Virus record (IMG/VR): IMGVR_UViG_3300009593_001592
Coordinates: 1 to 28,583 of that record
DNA length: 28,583 bases
Origin: a virus
Direction: 5' to 3' (one strand)
A program made the position numbers and the translations under genes. The number at the start of each line of letters is the position of its first letter. Within the stretch, counting starts at the first letter, position 1. Below the pieces are notes generated by a model. The model worked only from the letters and a program-made list of their open reading frames with translations, was not told where the DNA came from and made no database searches. Positions 7,476 through 14,766 of the stretch are shown one piece after another.

Positions 7476-7998
7476 ACACATAGAAGGAGTTGGTGATGGT
7501 TCTGATTACACTGGTATCAGATTCATGCACATACACACTCCACACATAAGAAACTGGATTACAGAAGTAATAGTTAATCTGATAGGAGAAGTCAGAAAGA
7601 CATCAGACCAGATTGTATTTCCAGAAATGATTGCACTCAATGAGTGGCCAATCGGTGGTATTCAAGAACCACATCTAGATACATATTCAAATCAAGAAAA
7701 GAAACATGGGACAAGTCCTGAGAAACCTTCAAGAGAATGGACTTGTATCTTATATCTAAACGATAACTTTAATGGTGGCAGAACTTACATTCCTGGTGGT
7801 GAAACATACGAACCAGAGACAGGTTCAGGCCTACTATTTCAAGGTATCTACATACCACATGGTGTTTCGAAGGTCCGAAGACACCCACGACATACATTAT
7901 CCTTCTGGTTTACTACAGATGTGGACAGAACTATGCCCATATATCCTGTGAAAGACCTAGATGTTGACGAAGATTCCTACCGTCTGCAACAAAATTAA
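7360..7998 (+). CDS. 2OG-Fe(II) oxygenase, prolyl 4-hydroxylase-like
   Basis: The protein has the double-stranded beta-helix fold pattern of prolyl 4-hydroxylase-like 2-oxoglutarate/Fe(II) dioxygenases. Metal ligands are H105 and D107 (EPHLDTY) and H167 (IPHGVSKV), with R177 (RHTLSFWF) to bind 2-oxoglutarate; the CILYLND and FNGGRTYI strands are typical. Such enzymes hydroxylate protein side chains or modified bases; the substrate here is unknown. The longest ATG-started form begins at 7360, 116 nt inside def, behind AAGAAGAGA. An internal ATG at 7411 (MIQNLMSMERC) also fits the usual family start but lacks a good RBS. Either way the overlap with def is unusually long. Confidence 0.88.
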   Translation: MKNELNLQDTSSNYKPRMIQNLMSMERCQELIKFHKSHRHIEGVGDGSDYTGIRFMHIHTPHIRNWITEVIVNLIGEVRKTSDQIVFPEMIALNEWPIGGIQEPHLDTYSNQEKKHGTSPEKPSREWTCILYLNDNFNGGRTYIPGGETYEPETGSGLLFQGIYIPHGVSKVRRHPRHTLSFWFTTDVDRTMPIYPVKDLDVDEDSYRLQQN

Positions 7999-8033
7999 TT
8001 TCTAAATCCTTATACCTATAGGCCTCTCAGAGG

Positions 8034-8063
8034 TTGACAATGGGTCTCACTTTTTGTTATCCT
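8034..8063 (+). promoter_or_regulatory. Phage promoter, TTGACAAT-N7-ACTTTTT class (copy 1)
   Basis: TTGACA (8034-8039), an 18-nt spacer and TATCCT (8058-8063). The blocks TTGACAAT and ACTTTTT, separated by 7 nt, recur at 9005 and 13160 with the same spacing. It sits in the gap after the oxygenase gene and opens the run of small genes from 8104. A weak hairpin (CCTC/GAGG) lies directly upstream. The -10 match is poor, but the three-fold repetition in front of separate gene sets supports promoter function. Confidence 0.65.
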
Positions 8064-8071
8064 ATCCATAG

Positions 8072-8107
8072 ATGAGAAAAGTAATGAAAATAAGGAGAAT
8101 GAAATGA
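8072..8107 (+). CDS. Possible 11-codon leader peptide
   Basis: A mini-ORF reads MRKVMKIRRMK and its TGA overlaps the ATG of the next gene (ATGA at 8104-8107). It starts 9 nt after the -10 box of the promoter at 8034 and contains the Shine-Dalgarno sequence (AAGGAG) of the downstream gene. A second 11-codon mini-ORF with the same geometry lies before the CobS-like gene (13196). It has no RBS of its own, so it would rely on leaderless initiation. It may be chance. Confidence 0.28.
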   Translation: MRKVMKIRRMK

Positions 8108-8328
8108 GTCACTTTAGTAATGACATAATCGTGGACAACATCACTGCTGATGTGTGTGACATGACAGACATGGCAGTTGTAGCTGCTTTAAACCCAACAA
8201 ACTTAACCAAAGTTTCAAAATTCACAGGAGACAAAGCACATGGTGCAAACATCATAGACTTTGCACGAACTGTTTTAATGACACAACTGTTTGACGATGC
8301 AGTCAACATACCAGGTCCCCACGGATAA
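8104..8328 (+). CDS. Hypothetical protein (74 aa)
   Basis: A 74-residue protein of unknown function with a good RBS (AAGGAG, 8093-8098). It is the first full gene after the promoter at 8034. The sequence is soluble and mixed, with NDIIVDNITADVCDM at the N-terminus and a helical centre; it lacks a signal peptide, membrane span or recognisable motif. The next gene starts 3 nt after its stop. Early-type promoter, small size and the cluster of similar genes suggest a host-takeover or accessory role, but that is only context. Confidence 0.75.
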   Translation: MSHFSNDIIVDNITADVCDMTDMAVVAALNPTNLTKVSKFTGDKAHGANIIDFARTVLMTQLFDDAVNIPGPHG

Positions 8329-8331
8329 GAT

Positions 8332-8562
8332 ATGAGATACAGTATAAATTTAACACACATTGCAACAGACATTCCAACGGTAGTTCCAATATCTAAAGAT
8401 GCTTATCATAATATAGTATGGCCGCATCCAACTGATGATGTTGCAGACACTACCTTAACAAATATCTTAGGAACCGATTGGGATAAAGACTTCTTTTATG
8501 ATGGTTGCACTCTTGATAATAGGTTCGACAGAGATTCAAATAAAGGAGTAAATTATGTTTGA
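8332..8562 (+). CDS. Hypothetical protein (76 aa)
   Basis: A 76-residue ORF of unknown function, starting 3 nt after the previous stop, in the same operon. It is acidic toward the C-terminus (DWDKDFFYDGCTLDNRFDRD) and has no membrane span. It has no separate strong RBS (CCACGGATAAGAT precedes the ATG), so coupling is likely. Its last codons contain the Shine-Dalgarno sequence (AAAGGAG) of the next gene, with which it overlaps by 8 nt. Confidence 0.72.
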   Translation: MRYSINLTHIATDIPTVVPISKDAYHNIVWPHPTDDVADTTLTNILGTDWDKDFFYDGCTLDNRFDRDSNKGVNYV

Positions 8563-8776
8563 AGTAGAAGGAATTGCAGAAAAACACACAGTCAATGGTG
8601 GTCTTTATGACAGAGGCACTTGCGACTCTTATTATAGACGAGGTATAAAACCTCACTATTATCCTCATGGAACATACCATGGGAAACGAATAACAGATTT
8701 AACACCATATCAAATAAAGATTTATATGAAAGGTTATAACGATAATGAAGCCGAAGGTTTCTACAAAGAATGGTAA
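8555..8776 (+). CDS. Conserved small protein (73 aa), YDRG...SYY type
   Basis: This 73-residue protein shows a pattern I have seen in small phage and proteobacterial proteins: GLYDRGTCDSYYRRG, then PHYYPHGTYHG, then DLTPYQIKIYMKGYND. Some such proteins are loosely annotated as ribosome-modulation-factor-like, but I cannot support that function from sequence. It is rich in Tyr, Gly and His and has no membrane span. The RBS is AAAGGAG (8542-8548), inside the upstream gene, which it overlaps by 8 nt. The gene is well supported by its RBS and conservation-like pattern. Confidence 0.78.
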   Translation: MFEVEGIAEKHTVNGGLYDRGTCDSYYRRGIKPHYYPHGTYHGKRITDLTPYQIKIYMKGYNDNEAEGFYKEW

Positions 8777-8795
8777 ACAACAAAGGAGAAAAATA

Positions 8796-9002
8796 ATGGG
8801 ACATCCAACCAACACGCAGATTATGAAACAGATAGTCGACACAATAGACAAAGTAATTGAAGTCAATGATGCACTGGCATCAAAACTTGATTCACTAGAA
8901 AGTTCATTGAGTAATTTAGAAAGTTCATTGAACTCACTAGAGTCCGATATATCAAGTATGAGTTCTACTGTAGACACAATAGAATCAAATACTTATAATT
9001 AA
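8796..9002 (+). CDS. Small coiled-coil protein (68 aa)
   Basis: The start is set at ATG 8796 because AAAGGAG (8782-8788) precedes it at proper distance; an upstream in-frame ATG (8745) lies inside the previous gene. The 68-residue product is almost wholly a coiled coil, with the 7-residue near-repeats LESSLSN, LESSLNS, LESDISS from about residue 34 and similar DxxxKxxE heptads before them. It would form a small parallel or antiparallel oligomer. No partner is obvious. It ends the first promoter-8034 unit, and the next promoter follows at once. Confidence 0.72.
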   Translation: MGHPTNTQIMKQIVDTIDKVIEVNDALASKLDSLESSLSNLESSLNSLESDISSMSSTVDTIESNTYN

Positions 9003-9004
9003 AT

Positions 9005-9034
9005 TTGACAATGACCTTCACTTTTTAGTAGGAT
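9005..9034 (+). promoter_or_regulatory. Phage promoter, TTGACAAT-N7-ACTTTTT class (copy 2)
   Basis: TTGACA (9005-9010), an 18-nt spacer and TAGGAT (9029-9034), sharing ACTTTTTAGTAGGAT with the copy at 13160. The ATG of the large VWA gene lies at 9041, the position expected for the transcription start itself, so the message may be leaderless. Alternatively, AGGA within this box serves as Shine-Dalgarno (7 nt before the ATG) and the true transcript starts upstream. Confidence 0.65.
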
Positions 9035-9040
9035 ATACAT

Positions 9041-11452
9041 ATGACATCAGAAAAATTAAGAAATCAGAAAGATAATCTCGCCAGATTAATGGCTACAGAG
9101 AATCTTACCATAGTTCATAAAGCAATACCCACCGCATATTTTGATGTGAAGAATAGGGTTCTTGCTTGTCCTACTTTTAAAGATGATTTATCGCCTGCAC
9201 TTTATGACTTGTTTATGGGTCATGAAGTTGGACACGCATTGAATACTCCATACGAGGGACTTCATTCCACTATCAGTGAGAATAGAACACTTAAAGGATA
9301 TCTTAATGTTGTTGAAGATGTAAGAATTGAGAAGGCGATTAAAAACAAATATCAAGGATTAAGAACTTCATTCTTCAAGGCGTATGATGAGTTAATAAAA
9401 AGAAACTTCTTTGGTATAAAAGGAAGAGACCTTCAAGAACTTTCATTGATTGATAAAATCAACCTCATTACAAAGTGTGGTTCTAAAGTTAGTATCACTC
9501 TTACTGATGAAGAACAAAAGTTCTTAGATATGGCACAAGATTGTAAGACATGGGAAGATGTCGTAGAATGTGCCACTGCAATATATGAATGGTCTAAAGA
9601 AAATGAAAAAAGAGATGAGAATGACGAACAGGTCACATTTCAAATGCCTGAGGAAGAAGAACTTGAAGACGATGAAGAGTCCGAAGAGTTAGAAGAGAAT
9701 CAGTTTGATTATGAAGAGTCTGAGGAAGAAGATGAAGATGAAGAAGAAACTCCACCTCAACTTGAACAAGAATCTGATGAAGAGTCCGAAGAGACTAAAG
9801 AAGAAGAGTCTGAAATAAAAGTCACTGGTAGAGAGGGTGGCAAGTTCGAAGGTAGATATGATGAACCTGAGGGTGCAAGAGAATCAATCACCGAACATGC
9901 GGCTCACAACAACGAAGACCAGTTCGTAGATGAAAACGCCAGAATCGAGACAACTATTCCATTAAGAGAAAGATTTAAAGAGTTTGATATAGATAGTATC
10001 AAATATGATTATAAAGAAGTTCTTCAAGATTGGAGAGACTACATGACTGGTGCAAGATTACTAAAAGAAATTGAAGAAATCAAAAATGCAAAAGATTATG
10101 GTGAAGAAGATGATTGGAAAATCAGAAGAGGCACCGAACAAATTGAAGCGAGAAAACATTATCTTAAACTTGCAACTCACTATAAGAAGTATATTCAAAC
10201 CAAGAACAAAAAGATTGTTGCTCACATGGCAAAAGAATTTGAGATGAGACAAACTGCTCATAGAACTGCCAAGGCATATACAGGCACAAGTGGTGAACTT
10301 GATATGAATAGACTTGCAAAGTATCAGATAGTAGATGATATCTTCAAAAGAGTCACTTACATACCTGATGGTAAGAATCATGGTTTAAATGTTATAGTCG
10401 ACTGGTCTGGTTCAATCTCTAGAGAAGTCTCAGACCTACTTGAACAATCTCTTATTCTTGCTGAGTTCTGTAGAAAAGTTCAAATACCTTTCAGAGTTTA
10501 TTTGTTCTCAGATGCAATAAAAAGAGCTGATGAATATCGTTCAAGTGGTGATGGTAAATTAGTTGAAATACTTTCTAATGAACAAACAGGCAGAGAGTAT
10601 AATGAGATGTTTACATATCTTAGTTCAATACTAGTTTCTAGAATTCATGAAGTTATTACATACACTTGGAGAAACAAAGAAGAAGCTTTGATTGCAGAAT
10701 ACAATAGAATTTTTAGTGGAGTTCAAACTTGGGACAACGATGCATATTATAACAATCGTTATATTCACGACACTCAAATGTATCCACAAAATTACAGATT
10801 GGGTGGCACACCTCTTGACCAATGTTTAGTTGGATTGAGAAAATTCTTACCAGAGTTTAATCACCAGTATCAAATTGAGAAATCTATCTTAACAGTTATT
10901 ACAGATGGTTATACTCATAGTTCAAGATTCTTTGATTCTGGAGAACAAGAAAGAGCAGACCAGAAGGCTCAAATGGGCGAAGATGGTTGGACTGCAAGAT
11001 GGAACATGAAAAGAAGTTTCTTAGACCCATACATTAATAAGAGTTTCACTTTCACCGAGAAAACAGATTACAGAACTGGAATGGAAACAACTCAGAATCT
11101 TTTAGATTGGTTATCAGAAACTTGTAATGTGACCGTGACAGGATACTTTGTGTTCTCTAAGAAAGCAGAATTCAGAAATACTGCATATGAGTTGTTGGGC
11201 GATTGCGCTTACGACCAAATAGATGGAATGTGGAGAGATATGAAAAAGGCAGGACATGTAATTGAAGTCAAAGGTTATAATAAATTGTTCTTGACTTCTG
11301 CAACCAACCTTGGCACCTCAGGCGAAGATGAACTTGATGATGAATACATCGGTGCAAACAAAAACAGAGTGATGGCTGCCTTCAAAAGAAACCAAAAAGG
11401 TAAAACCACTTCAAGATTTTTAACAAATGAATTTATAAAGGAGATTGCATAA
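9041..11452 (+). CDS. CobT-like VWA protein with HExxH metallopeptidase motif
   Basis: This large protein (803 residues) combines a putative zinc-metallopeptidase N-terminus with a C-terminal von Willebrand A domain. The zinc motif is HEVGH (61-65), followed by NVVEDVRIE (89-97), whose glutamate could be the third ligand. Residues about 203-257 are a very acidic Glu/Asp/Ser linker. The VWA domain has a MIDAS site: DWSGSIS (D454, S456, S458), GGTPLD and TDGYTH. It resembles cobaltochelatase subunit CobT and other VWA partners of MoxR-type ATPases; the CobS-like ATPase is encoded downstream at 13224. No cobalamin genes are nearby, so a role in protein remodelling or cleavage is more likely than cobalt insertion. 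This is inference from the pairing. Confidence 0.88.
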   Translation: MTSEKLRNQKDNLARLMATENLTIVHKAIPTAYFDVKNRVLACPTFKDDLSPALYDLFMGHEVGHALNTPYEGLHSTISENRTLKGYLNVVEDVRIEKAIKNKYQGLRTSFFKAYDELIKRNFFGIKGRDLQELSLIDKINLITKCGSKVSITLTDEEQKFLDMAQDCKTWEDVVECATAIYEWSKENEKRDENDEQVTFQMPEEEELEDDEESEELEENQFDYEESEEEDEDEEETPPQLEQESDEESEETKEEESEIKVTGREGGKFEGRYDEPEGARESITEHAAHNNEDQFVDENARIETTIPLRERFKEFDIDSIKYDYKEVLQDWRDYMTGARLLKEIEEIKNAKDYGEEDDWKIRRGTEQIEARKHYLKLATHYKKYIQTKNKKIVAHMAKEFEMRQTAHRTAKAYTGTSGELDMNRLAKYQIVDDIFKRVTYIPDGKNHGLNVIVDWSGSISREVSDLLEQSLILAEFCRKVQIPFRVYLFSDAIKRADEYRSSGDGKLVEILSNEQTGREYNEMFTYLSSILVSRIHEVITYTWRNKEEALIAEYNRIFSGVQTWDNDAYYNNRYIHDTQMYPQNYRLGGTPLDQCLVGLRKFLPEFNHQYQIEKSILTVITDGYTHSSRFFDSGEQERADQKAQMGEDGWTARWNMKRSFLDPYINKSFTFTEKTDYRTGMETTQNLLDWLSETCNVTVTGYFVFSKKAEFRNTAYELLGDCAYDQIDGMWRDMKKAGHVIEVKGYNKLFLTSATNLGTSGEDELDDEYIGANKNRVMAAFKRNQKGKTTSRFLTNEFIKEIA

Positions 11453-11706
11453 TGGGCATAAGAATGGAAGAGGTTCGGTATATCGAATCAGTAAACTTAG
11501 ATAAGTTTCAAGAGGCGATAGTTAGTGTTGGTAAAGGACCATGTGTGAAGTTTGACTGTCCAAGACAGGCGCTTTGTGCTGAAGAAGAAGTTGAATGTAA
11601 GGCATTTAGATTTTGGGTCAATAACGATTCATATACTACAATGCGAAAGGGTCAGAAGACTTCTATTGCAATTGATATGCAGAGATTACTTAAGGACATG
11701 GAATGA
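11452..11706 (+). CDS. Small protein with four-cysteine cluster (84 aa)
   Basis: An 84-residue protein starting inside the stop of the VWA gene (TAATG). It carries four cysteines, C31-x4-C36-x5-C42-x6-C49, within GPCVKFDCPRQALCAEEE, which suggests a zinc or iron-sulfur site. A later in-frame ATG at 11464 (MEEVRYIE) is an alternative start. Its own stop overlaps the next gene (ATGA). No function is recognised; its place between a putative metallopeptidase and a nuclease-like gene suggests a shared process. Confidence 0.8.
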   Translation: MGIRMEEVRYIESVNLDKFQEAIVSVGKGPCVKFDCPRQALCAEEEVECKAFRFWVNNDSYTTMRKGQKTSIAIDMQRLLKDME

Positions 11707-12242
11707 AACAAGCAGAGAAAGGTAAACAAGGAGAACTATTATGTGCCAACATCTTGGCGAGTGGTGGTTGGCTTTGTTTCTTTCCAGAAAATAAGTTTGC
11801 CTCGCAAGCAGACATTAAGGCAGTTCATTGTGTCAGTGATGAAGTAAAAAGAATTGAAGTTAAGACACAAACACCTTATGCATTTAAAAAGATGTTATCA
11901 TATCCATGGTCACCTGCTCAGTTAAAGAAAATTGATAAGGTTGATGAGATATGGTTTGTTTGCACTGTTGATAATAAATCAAGGTCAGACATTAGAGAAA
12001 AAACTAAACAGTGGGAAGGACATGTTTACTCAGTCACTTCTCAAGAAATGAAAGATTACATTAAAAGAAATGAAAAGAATTCTAGTATCTTTAAATTTGA
12101 TGAAAAAACTGGACTACTTTGGTTCAACTATCCAATCGATAGAATGACAAAGGTTGGTGAAGTAGATACAACATCATTAAGAAATGATGGCACTACTGCA
12201 TACACCAGTTATGATTCAAAAAAAGGACAGATGAAATTATGA
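11703..12242 (+). CDS. PD-(D/E)XK nuclease-like protein
   Basis: The N-terminal 60 residues follow the PD-(D/E)XK nuclease pattern found in Holliday-junction resolvases and restriction-type enzymes: GKQGELLCANIL with E11 in the first helix, D37 in SQADIKAV, and the E52-V-K54 pair in KRIEVKTQ. The rest (to 179 residues) has WFV and IFKFDEKTGLLWFNY strands and a Gly/Thr-rich tail. A DNA cleavage or resolution role is a family-level inference. It starts in an ATGA overlap with the cysteine-cluster gene. The residues needed for catalysis appear to be present. Confidence 0.82.
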   Translation: MKQAEKGKQGELLCANILASGGWLCFFPENKFASQADIKAVHCVSDEVKRIEVKTQTPYAFKKMLSYPWSPAQLKKIDKVDEIWFVCTVDNKSRSDIREKTKQWEGHVYSVTSQEMKDYIKRNEKNSSIFKFDEKTGLLWFNYPIDRMTKVGEVDTTSLRNDGTTAYTSYDSKKGQMKL

Positions 12243-12267
12243 ATATGCAAAATATAGGAGTAAAAAT

Positions 12268-12606
12268 ATGAGTATATCTATAGATGGCTACAAAGGCCTT
12301 CGTATTGCTTCGGCGACTGGCAATATGCAAATTAAATTGAATAACAAAGAAGTTCTTGGTCATTCAAAAGGCGTCACATTAGCTCTAGGAGTCAAAGAAG
12401 ACGACTTCGAATTCAATGATGATTATGAAAGACAAGCAATTGCTTTCTATATGAAACATGCAGGCGAATCTTGGAGCAAATATCTCAATGAAGAAGATTC
12501 AAAAAACTTGAGAGAACTAAAAGGTCTATTCGAAAGAAAAATGGCTAGATTTAAAACGAAAGCAAAAATTAGAGCCATGGCAGAAATCGATAGAGAATTT
12601 GCATAA
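12268..12606 (+). CDS. Hypothetical protein (112 aa)
   Basis: A 112-residue ORF with RBS TAGGAG (12254-12259). The N-terminal half is strand-rich (MSISIDGYKGLRI, GVTLALGVKED) and the C-terminal half is a charged helix (LRELKGLFERKMARFKTKAKI). It has no membrane span or recognised motif. It lies between two nuclease-like genes, and its stop overlaps the start of the next (TAATG). I do not recognise the family. Confidence 0.72.
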   Translation: MSISIDGYKGLRIASATGNMQIKLNNKEVLGHSKGVTLALGVKEDDFEFNDDYERQAIAFYMKHAGESWSKYLNEEDSKNLRELKGLFERKMARFKTKAKIRAMAEIDREFA

Positions 12607-13163
12607 TGAACAGCGATGTTCTAAAAGGATATACTGCATATGCTATTGGTGAAAGAATAGACGATGCAATATATCCTTATGTTCAAGACATTCTAGAGAA
12701 CTTTGCATCTGGTGAACTTAAAGAAAAGATAGTCACTAATGTATTAGGTTATGAACAATCAAATGAATCAATCCATGGCGAAGACGCTTTAAACAACAAA
12801 AGACCTGTTGAAATTAAGTGTGAAACTGCTACACCTTTGTGTGGTGCAGCTTCATGGACCTCTACTGACTGTTATGAGAAATTAGAAAAACTTGAAAAAT
12901 CAGACCAGGAGTTTGTTCTCGCTGGGTGGTCAAAGAAGGGAAGAATAATTTATATATTATCTTGTAATCTAAATGACACAATGATAATTCCAAAGATAGA
13001 TGAGACTATCAATAGAAACAGATTAAGAAGTAAAAATGTGACCCCAAAATCAACTCACACTCAATTGGGTGATGCAGAAATTACATTCAAATATATTAAT
13101 GAGAAGTATATTAATGGTAACTTTAATAGAAATTTCTTAAAAAGATTTCCTCTAAATGGTTGA
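12606..13163 (+). CDS. Second PD-(D/E)XK nuclease-like protein
   Basis: This protein (185 residues) contains HGEDALNNKRPVEIKCE, in which D60 and the E69-I-K71 pair fit the PD-(D/E)XK catalytic core; following strands (EFVLAGWSKKGRIIYILSC) fit the fold. It shows no close likeness to the upstream nuclease-like protein. The start overlaps the preceding stop (TAATG). The last bases of the gene (TTGACA at 13160) form the -35 box of the next promoter. A restriction-like or repair endonuclease is the best guess, less sure than for the gene at 11703. Confidence 0.75.
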   Translation: MNSDVLKGYTAYAIGERIDDAIYPYVQDILENFASGELKEKIVTNVLGYEQSNESIHGEDALNNKRPVEIKCETATPLCGAASWTSTDCYEKLEKLEKSDQEFVLAGWSKKGRIIYILSCNLNDTMIIPKIDETINRNRLRSKNVTPKSTHTQLGDAEITFKYINEKYINGNFNRNFLKRFPLNG

Positions 13164-13189
13164 CAATAGGCCATACTTTTTAGTAGGAT
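13160..13189 (+). promoter_or_regulatory. Phage promoter, TTGACAAT-N7-ACTTTTT class (copy 3)
   Basis: TTGACA (13160-13165), an 18-nt spacer and TAGGAT (13184-13189). TTGACAAT and ACTTTTTAGTAGGAT match the copy at 9005 at identical spacing. It drives the CobS-like gene and probably the clamp operon behind it. An ATG lies 7 nt after the box, as at 9005. Confidence 0.65.
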
Positions 13190-13195
13190 GGACAC

Positions 13196-13231
13196 ATGAT
13201 GAAAATAATAACGGAGACAAATTATGAGTAA
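13196..13231 (+). CDS. Possible 11-codon leader peptide
   Basis: A mini-ORF reads MMKIITETNYE and overlaps the start of the CobS-like gene by 8 nt (ATGAGTAA). It begins 7 nt after the -10 box, with AGGA 7 nt upstream of its ATG, and it spans the CGGAGA ribosome-binding site of the next gene. Its geometry mirrors the 11-codon mini-ORF at 8072. The peptide has no recognisable attenuation signature. Confidence 0.28.
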   Translation: MMKIITETNYE

Positions 13232-14474
13232 ATGGACATATGACCCAACCGAGTCAATCGACATAGGTGGTCAAAACTTCCACATGACGCCTGATAGAAA
13301 AGAATTTATCACGGCATTGAAATCGAAATATCCTAATCAATTGCAGTTCACTAAAGAACAATTCAATGATTTGGGACATTTTCCTTACTGGTTGAAATCA
13401 AACAGATACAATTTTAAAGATGGTGCTGTTTTCAATCTTCAACCGATTCTCGCAGTAGATAATAATGGCACAACTGTTGCAGTTCAACAACCTGAAACTG
13501 TAAAAGTTGCCACTGTTCCTCAACCACAAGTTGCGAACATGCCTGTTGCCGCTGCTACTCAATCAGTGAATCTGATTGACGATAATGTAAAAATTATTCC
13601 TGAGAAGATGATTAATTATGTTCCTTTTGGACATGCTAAAGATGTTAAAAACATTCTTAAATCTAAACTCTTCTTTCCAGTTTTCGTGACTGGTCTTTCA
13701 GGAAATGGTAAAACTCTTATGATTGAACAAACATGTGCTCAATTAAAAAGAGAACTTTACAGAGTCAACATTACCATTGAAACTGATGAAGATGATTTAA
13801 TGGGTGGTCACACTCTTCAAAATGGAAACATTATCTTTAGAGAAGGCCCTGTTATCAAGGCGATGAGAAAAGGCGCTGTCTTACTTCTAGATGAAGTTGA
13901 CTTAGGGTCAAATAAAATGATGTGCTTACAATCAGTTCTTGAAGGGAAAGGATACTTAATCAAAAAGACTGGTGAGTGGGTGACACCAACACCTGGGTTC
14001 ACAGTCGTTGCGACTGCAAACACCAAGGGTCAAGGTTCAGAAGATGGCAAGTTCATAGGGACTCAGATTATGAACGAGGCGATGCTTGAAAGATTTGCAA
14101 TTACAATGCAACAAGAATATCCACCAGTGACTACTGAAAGAAACATTCTTAAAAAAGAAATGGCTTTGAGTGGCGAAGTTGATGAAGATTTTGCAAAGAA
14201 ACTTGTAGATTGGGCTGACATAATCAGAAAGACTTATTATGAAGGCGCCATTGATGATGTGATAACAACCAGAAGGTTAGTTCACATAGTTAATGCTTAC
14301 AGAATGTTTAACGACAAACTTAAGTCAATTACAATGTGTATCTCTAGATTCGATGAAGAAACTAGGGCTGCTGTTCTTGACCTTTACACCAAAGTTGATG
14401 AGGGAGTTCATTTAGAAGAAGAAAACCCCATTGACGATCCAGAGGTTGAAGAGTATAATGGAACAGATGAGTAA
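13224..14474 (+). CDS. cobS: MoxR/CobS-like AAA+ ATPase
   Basis: This 416-residue AAA+ ATPase is of the MoxR/CobS type. Walker A is GLSGNGKT (157-164), Walker B is AVLLLDEVD (D223, E224), and the sensor region is VVATANTKGQG. MLERFAI followed by a helical lid completes the module. Residues 1-75 form a small extra domain (DIGGQNFHM...NLQP), joined by a Pro/Val/Ala-rich linker. CobS is the ATPase of aerobic cobaltochelatase, and CobS-like genes are common in marine T4-like phages, but the general MoxR-VWA chaperone model fits as well. The VWA partner is at 9041. The RBS is CGGAGA within a repeated TAATAACGGAGA element. Symbol used by resemblance only. Confidence 0.9.
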   Translation: MSKWTYDPTESIDIGGQNFHMTPDRKEFITALKSKYPNQLQFTKEQFNDLGHFPYWLKSNRYNFKDGAVFNLQPILAVDNNGTTVAVQQPETVKVATVPQPQVANMPVAAATQSVNLIDDNVKIIPEKMINYVPFGHAKDVKNILKSKLFFPVFVTGLSGNGKTLMIEQTCAQLKRELYRVNITIETDEDDLMGGHTLQNGNIIFREGPVIKAMRKGAVLLLDEVDLGSNKMMCLQSVLEGKGYLIKKTGEWVTPTPGFTVVATANTKGQGSEDGKFIGTQIMNEAMLERFAITMQQEYPPVTTERNILKKEMALSGEVDEDFAKKLVDWADIIRKTYYEGAIDDVITTRRLVHIVNAYRMFNDKLKSITMCISRFDEETRAAVLDLYTKVDEGVHLEEENPIDDPEVEEYNGTDE

Positions 14475-14766
14475 AAACATAGACTACAAATATAACGAGA
14501 GAGCTCTAATTAAAGAGTTCTCTTCTTATGTAGATAAGACTTATGAACAACACTACTCAAAAGAAAGATTTCAGGCCACAGAGTTCATTATGGATGGTGG
14601 TCATGGAGAAGGATTTTGTATTGGGAATATTTTGAAATATGCCCAACGATACGGAAAGAAGGAAGGTTATAATCGTGCCGACCTGTTGAAAGTTATCCAT
14701 TATGGATTTCTTGCTTTATATAATCACGATACATTTAAGGAGACTGAAAGTGAAAATTTCAAGTGA
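14458..14766 (+). CDS. DUF3310-like small phage protein
   Basis: The product is 102 residues. The start at 14458 overlaps the CobS-like gene by 17 nt and is preceded by GAAGAG; ATG 14467 is an alternative. The block FCIGNILKYAQRYGKK followed by NRADLLKVIHYGFLALYNH matches the pattern of DUF3310-like phage proteins ('GNaiKYl.Ry..K......dl.Ka..y'), of unknown function and often found near nucleotide and replication genes. It is probably all-helical and cytoplasmic. Its 3' end overlaps the gp45 start by 17 nt and contains the gp45 RBS (AAGGAG). Confidence 0.78.
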   Translation: MEQMSKNIDYKYNERALIKEFSSYVDKTYEQHYSKERFQATEFIMDGGHGEGFCIGNILKYAQRYGKKEGYNRADLLKVIHYGFLALYNHDTFKETESENFK

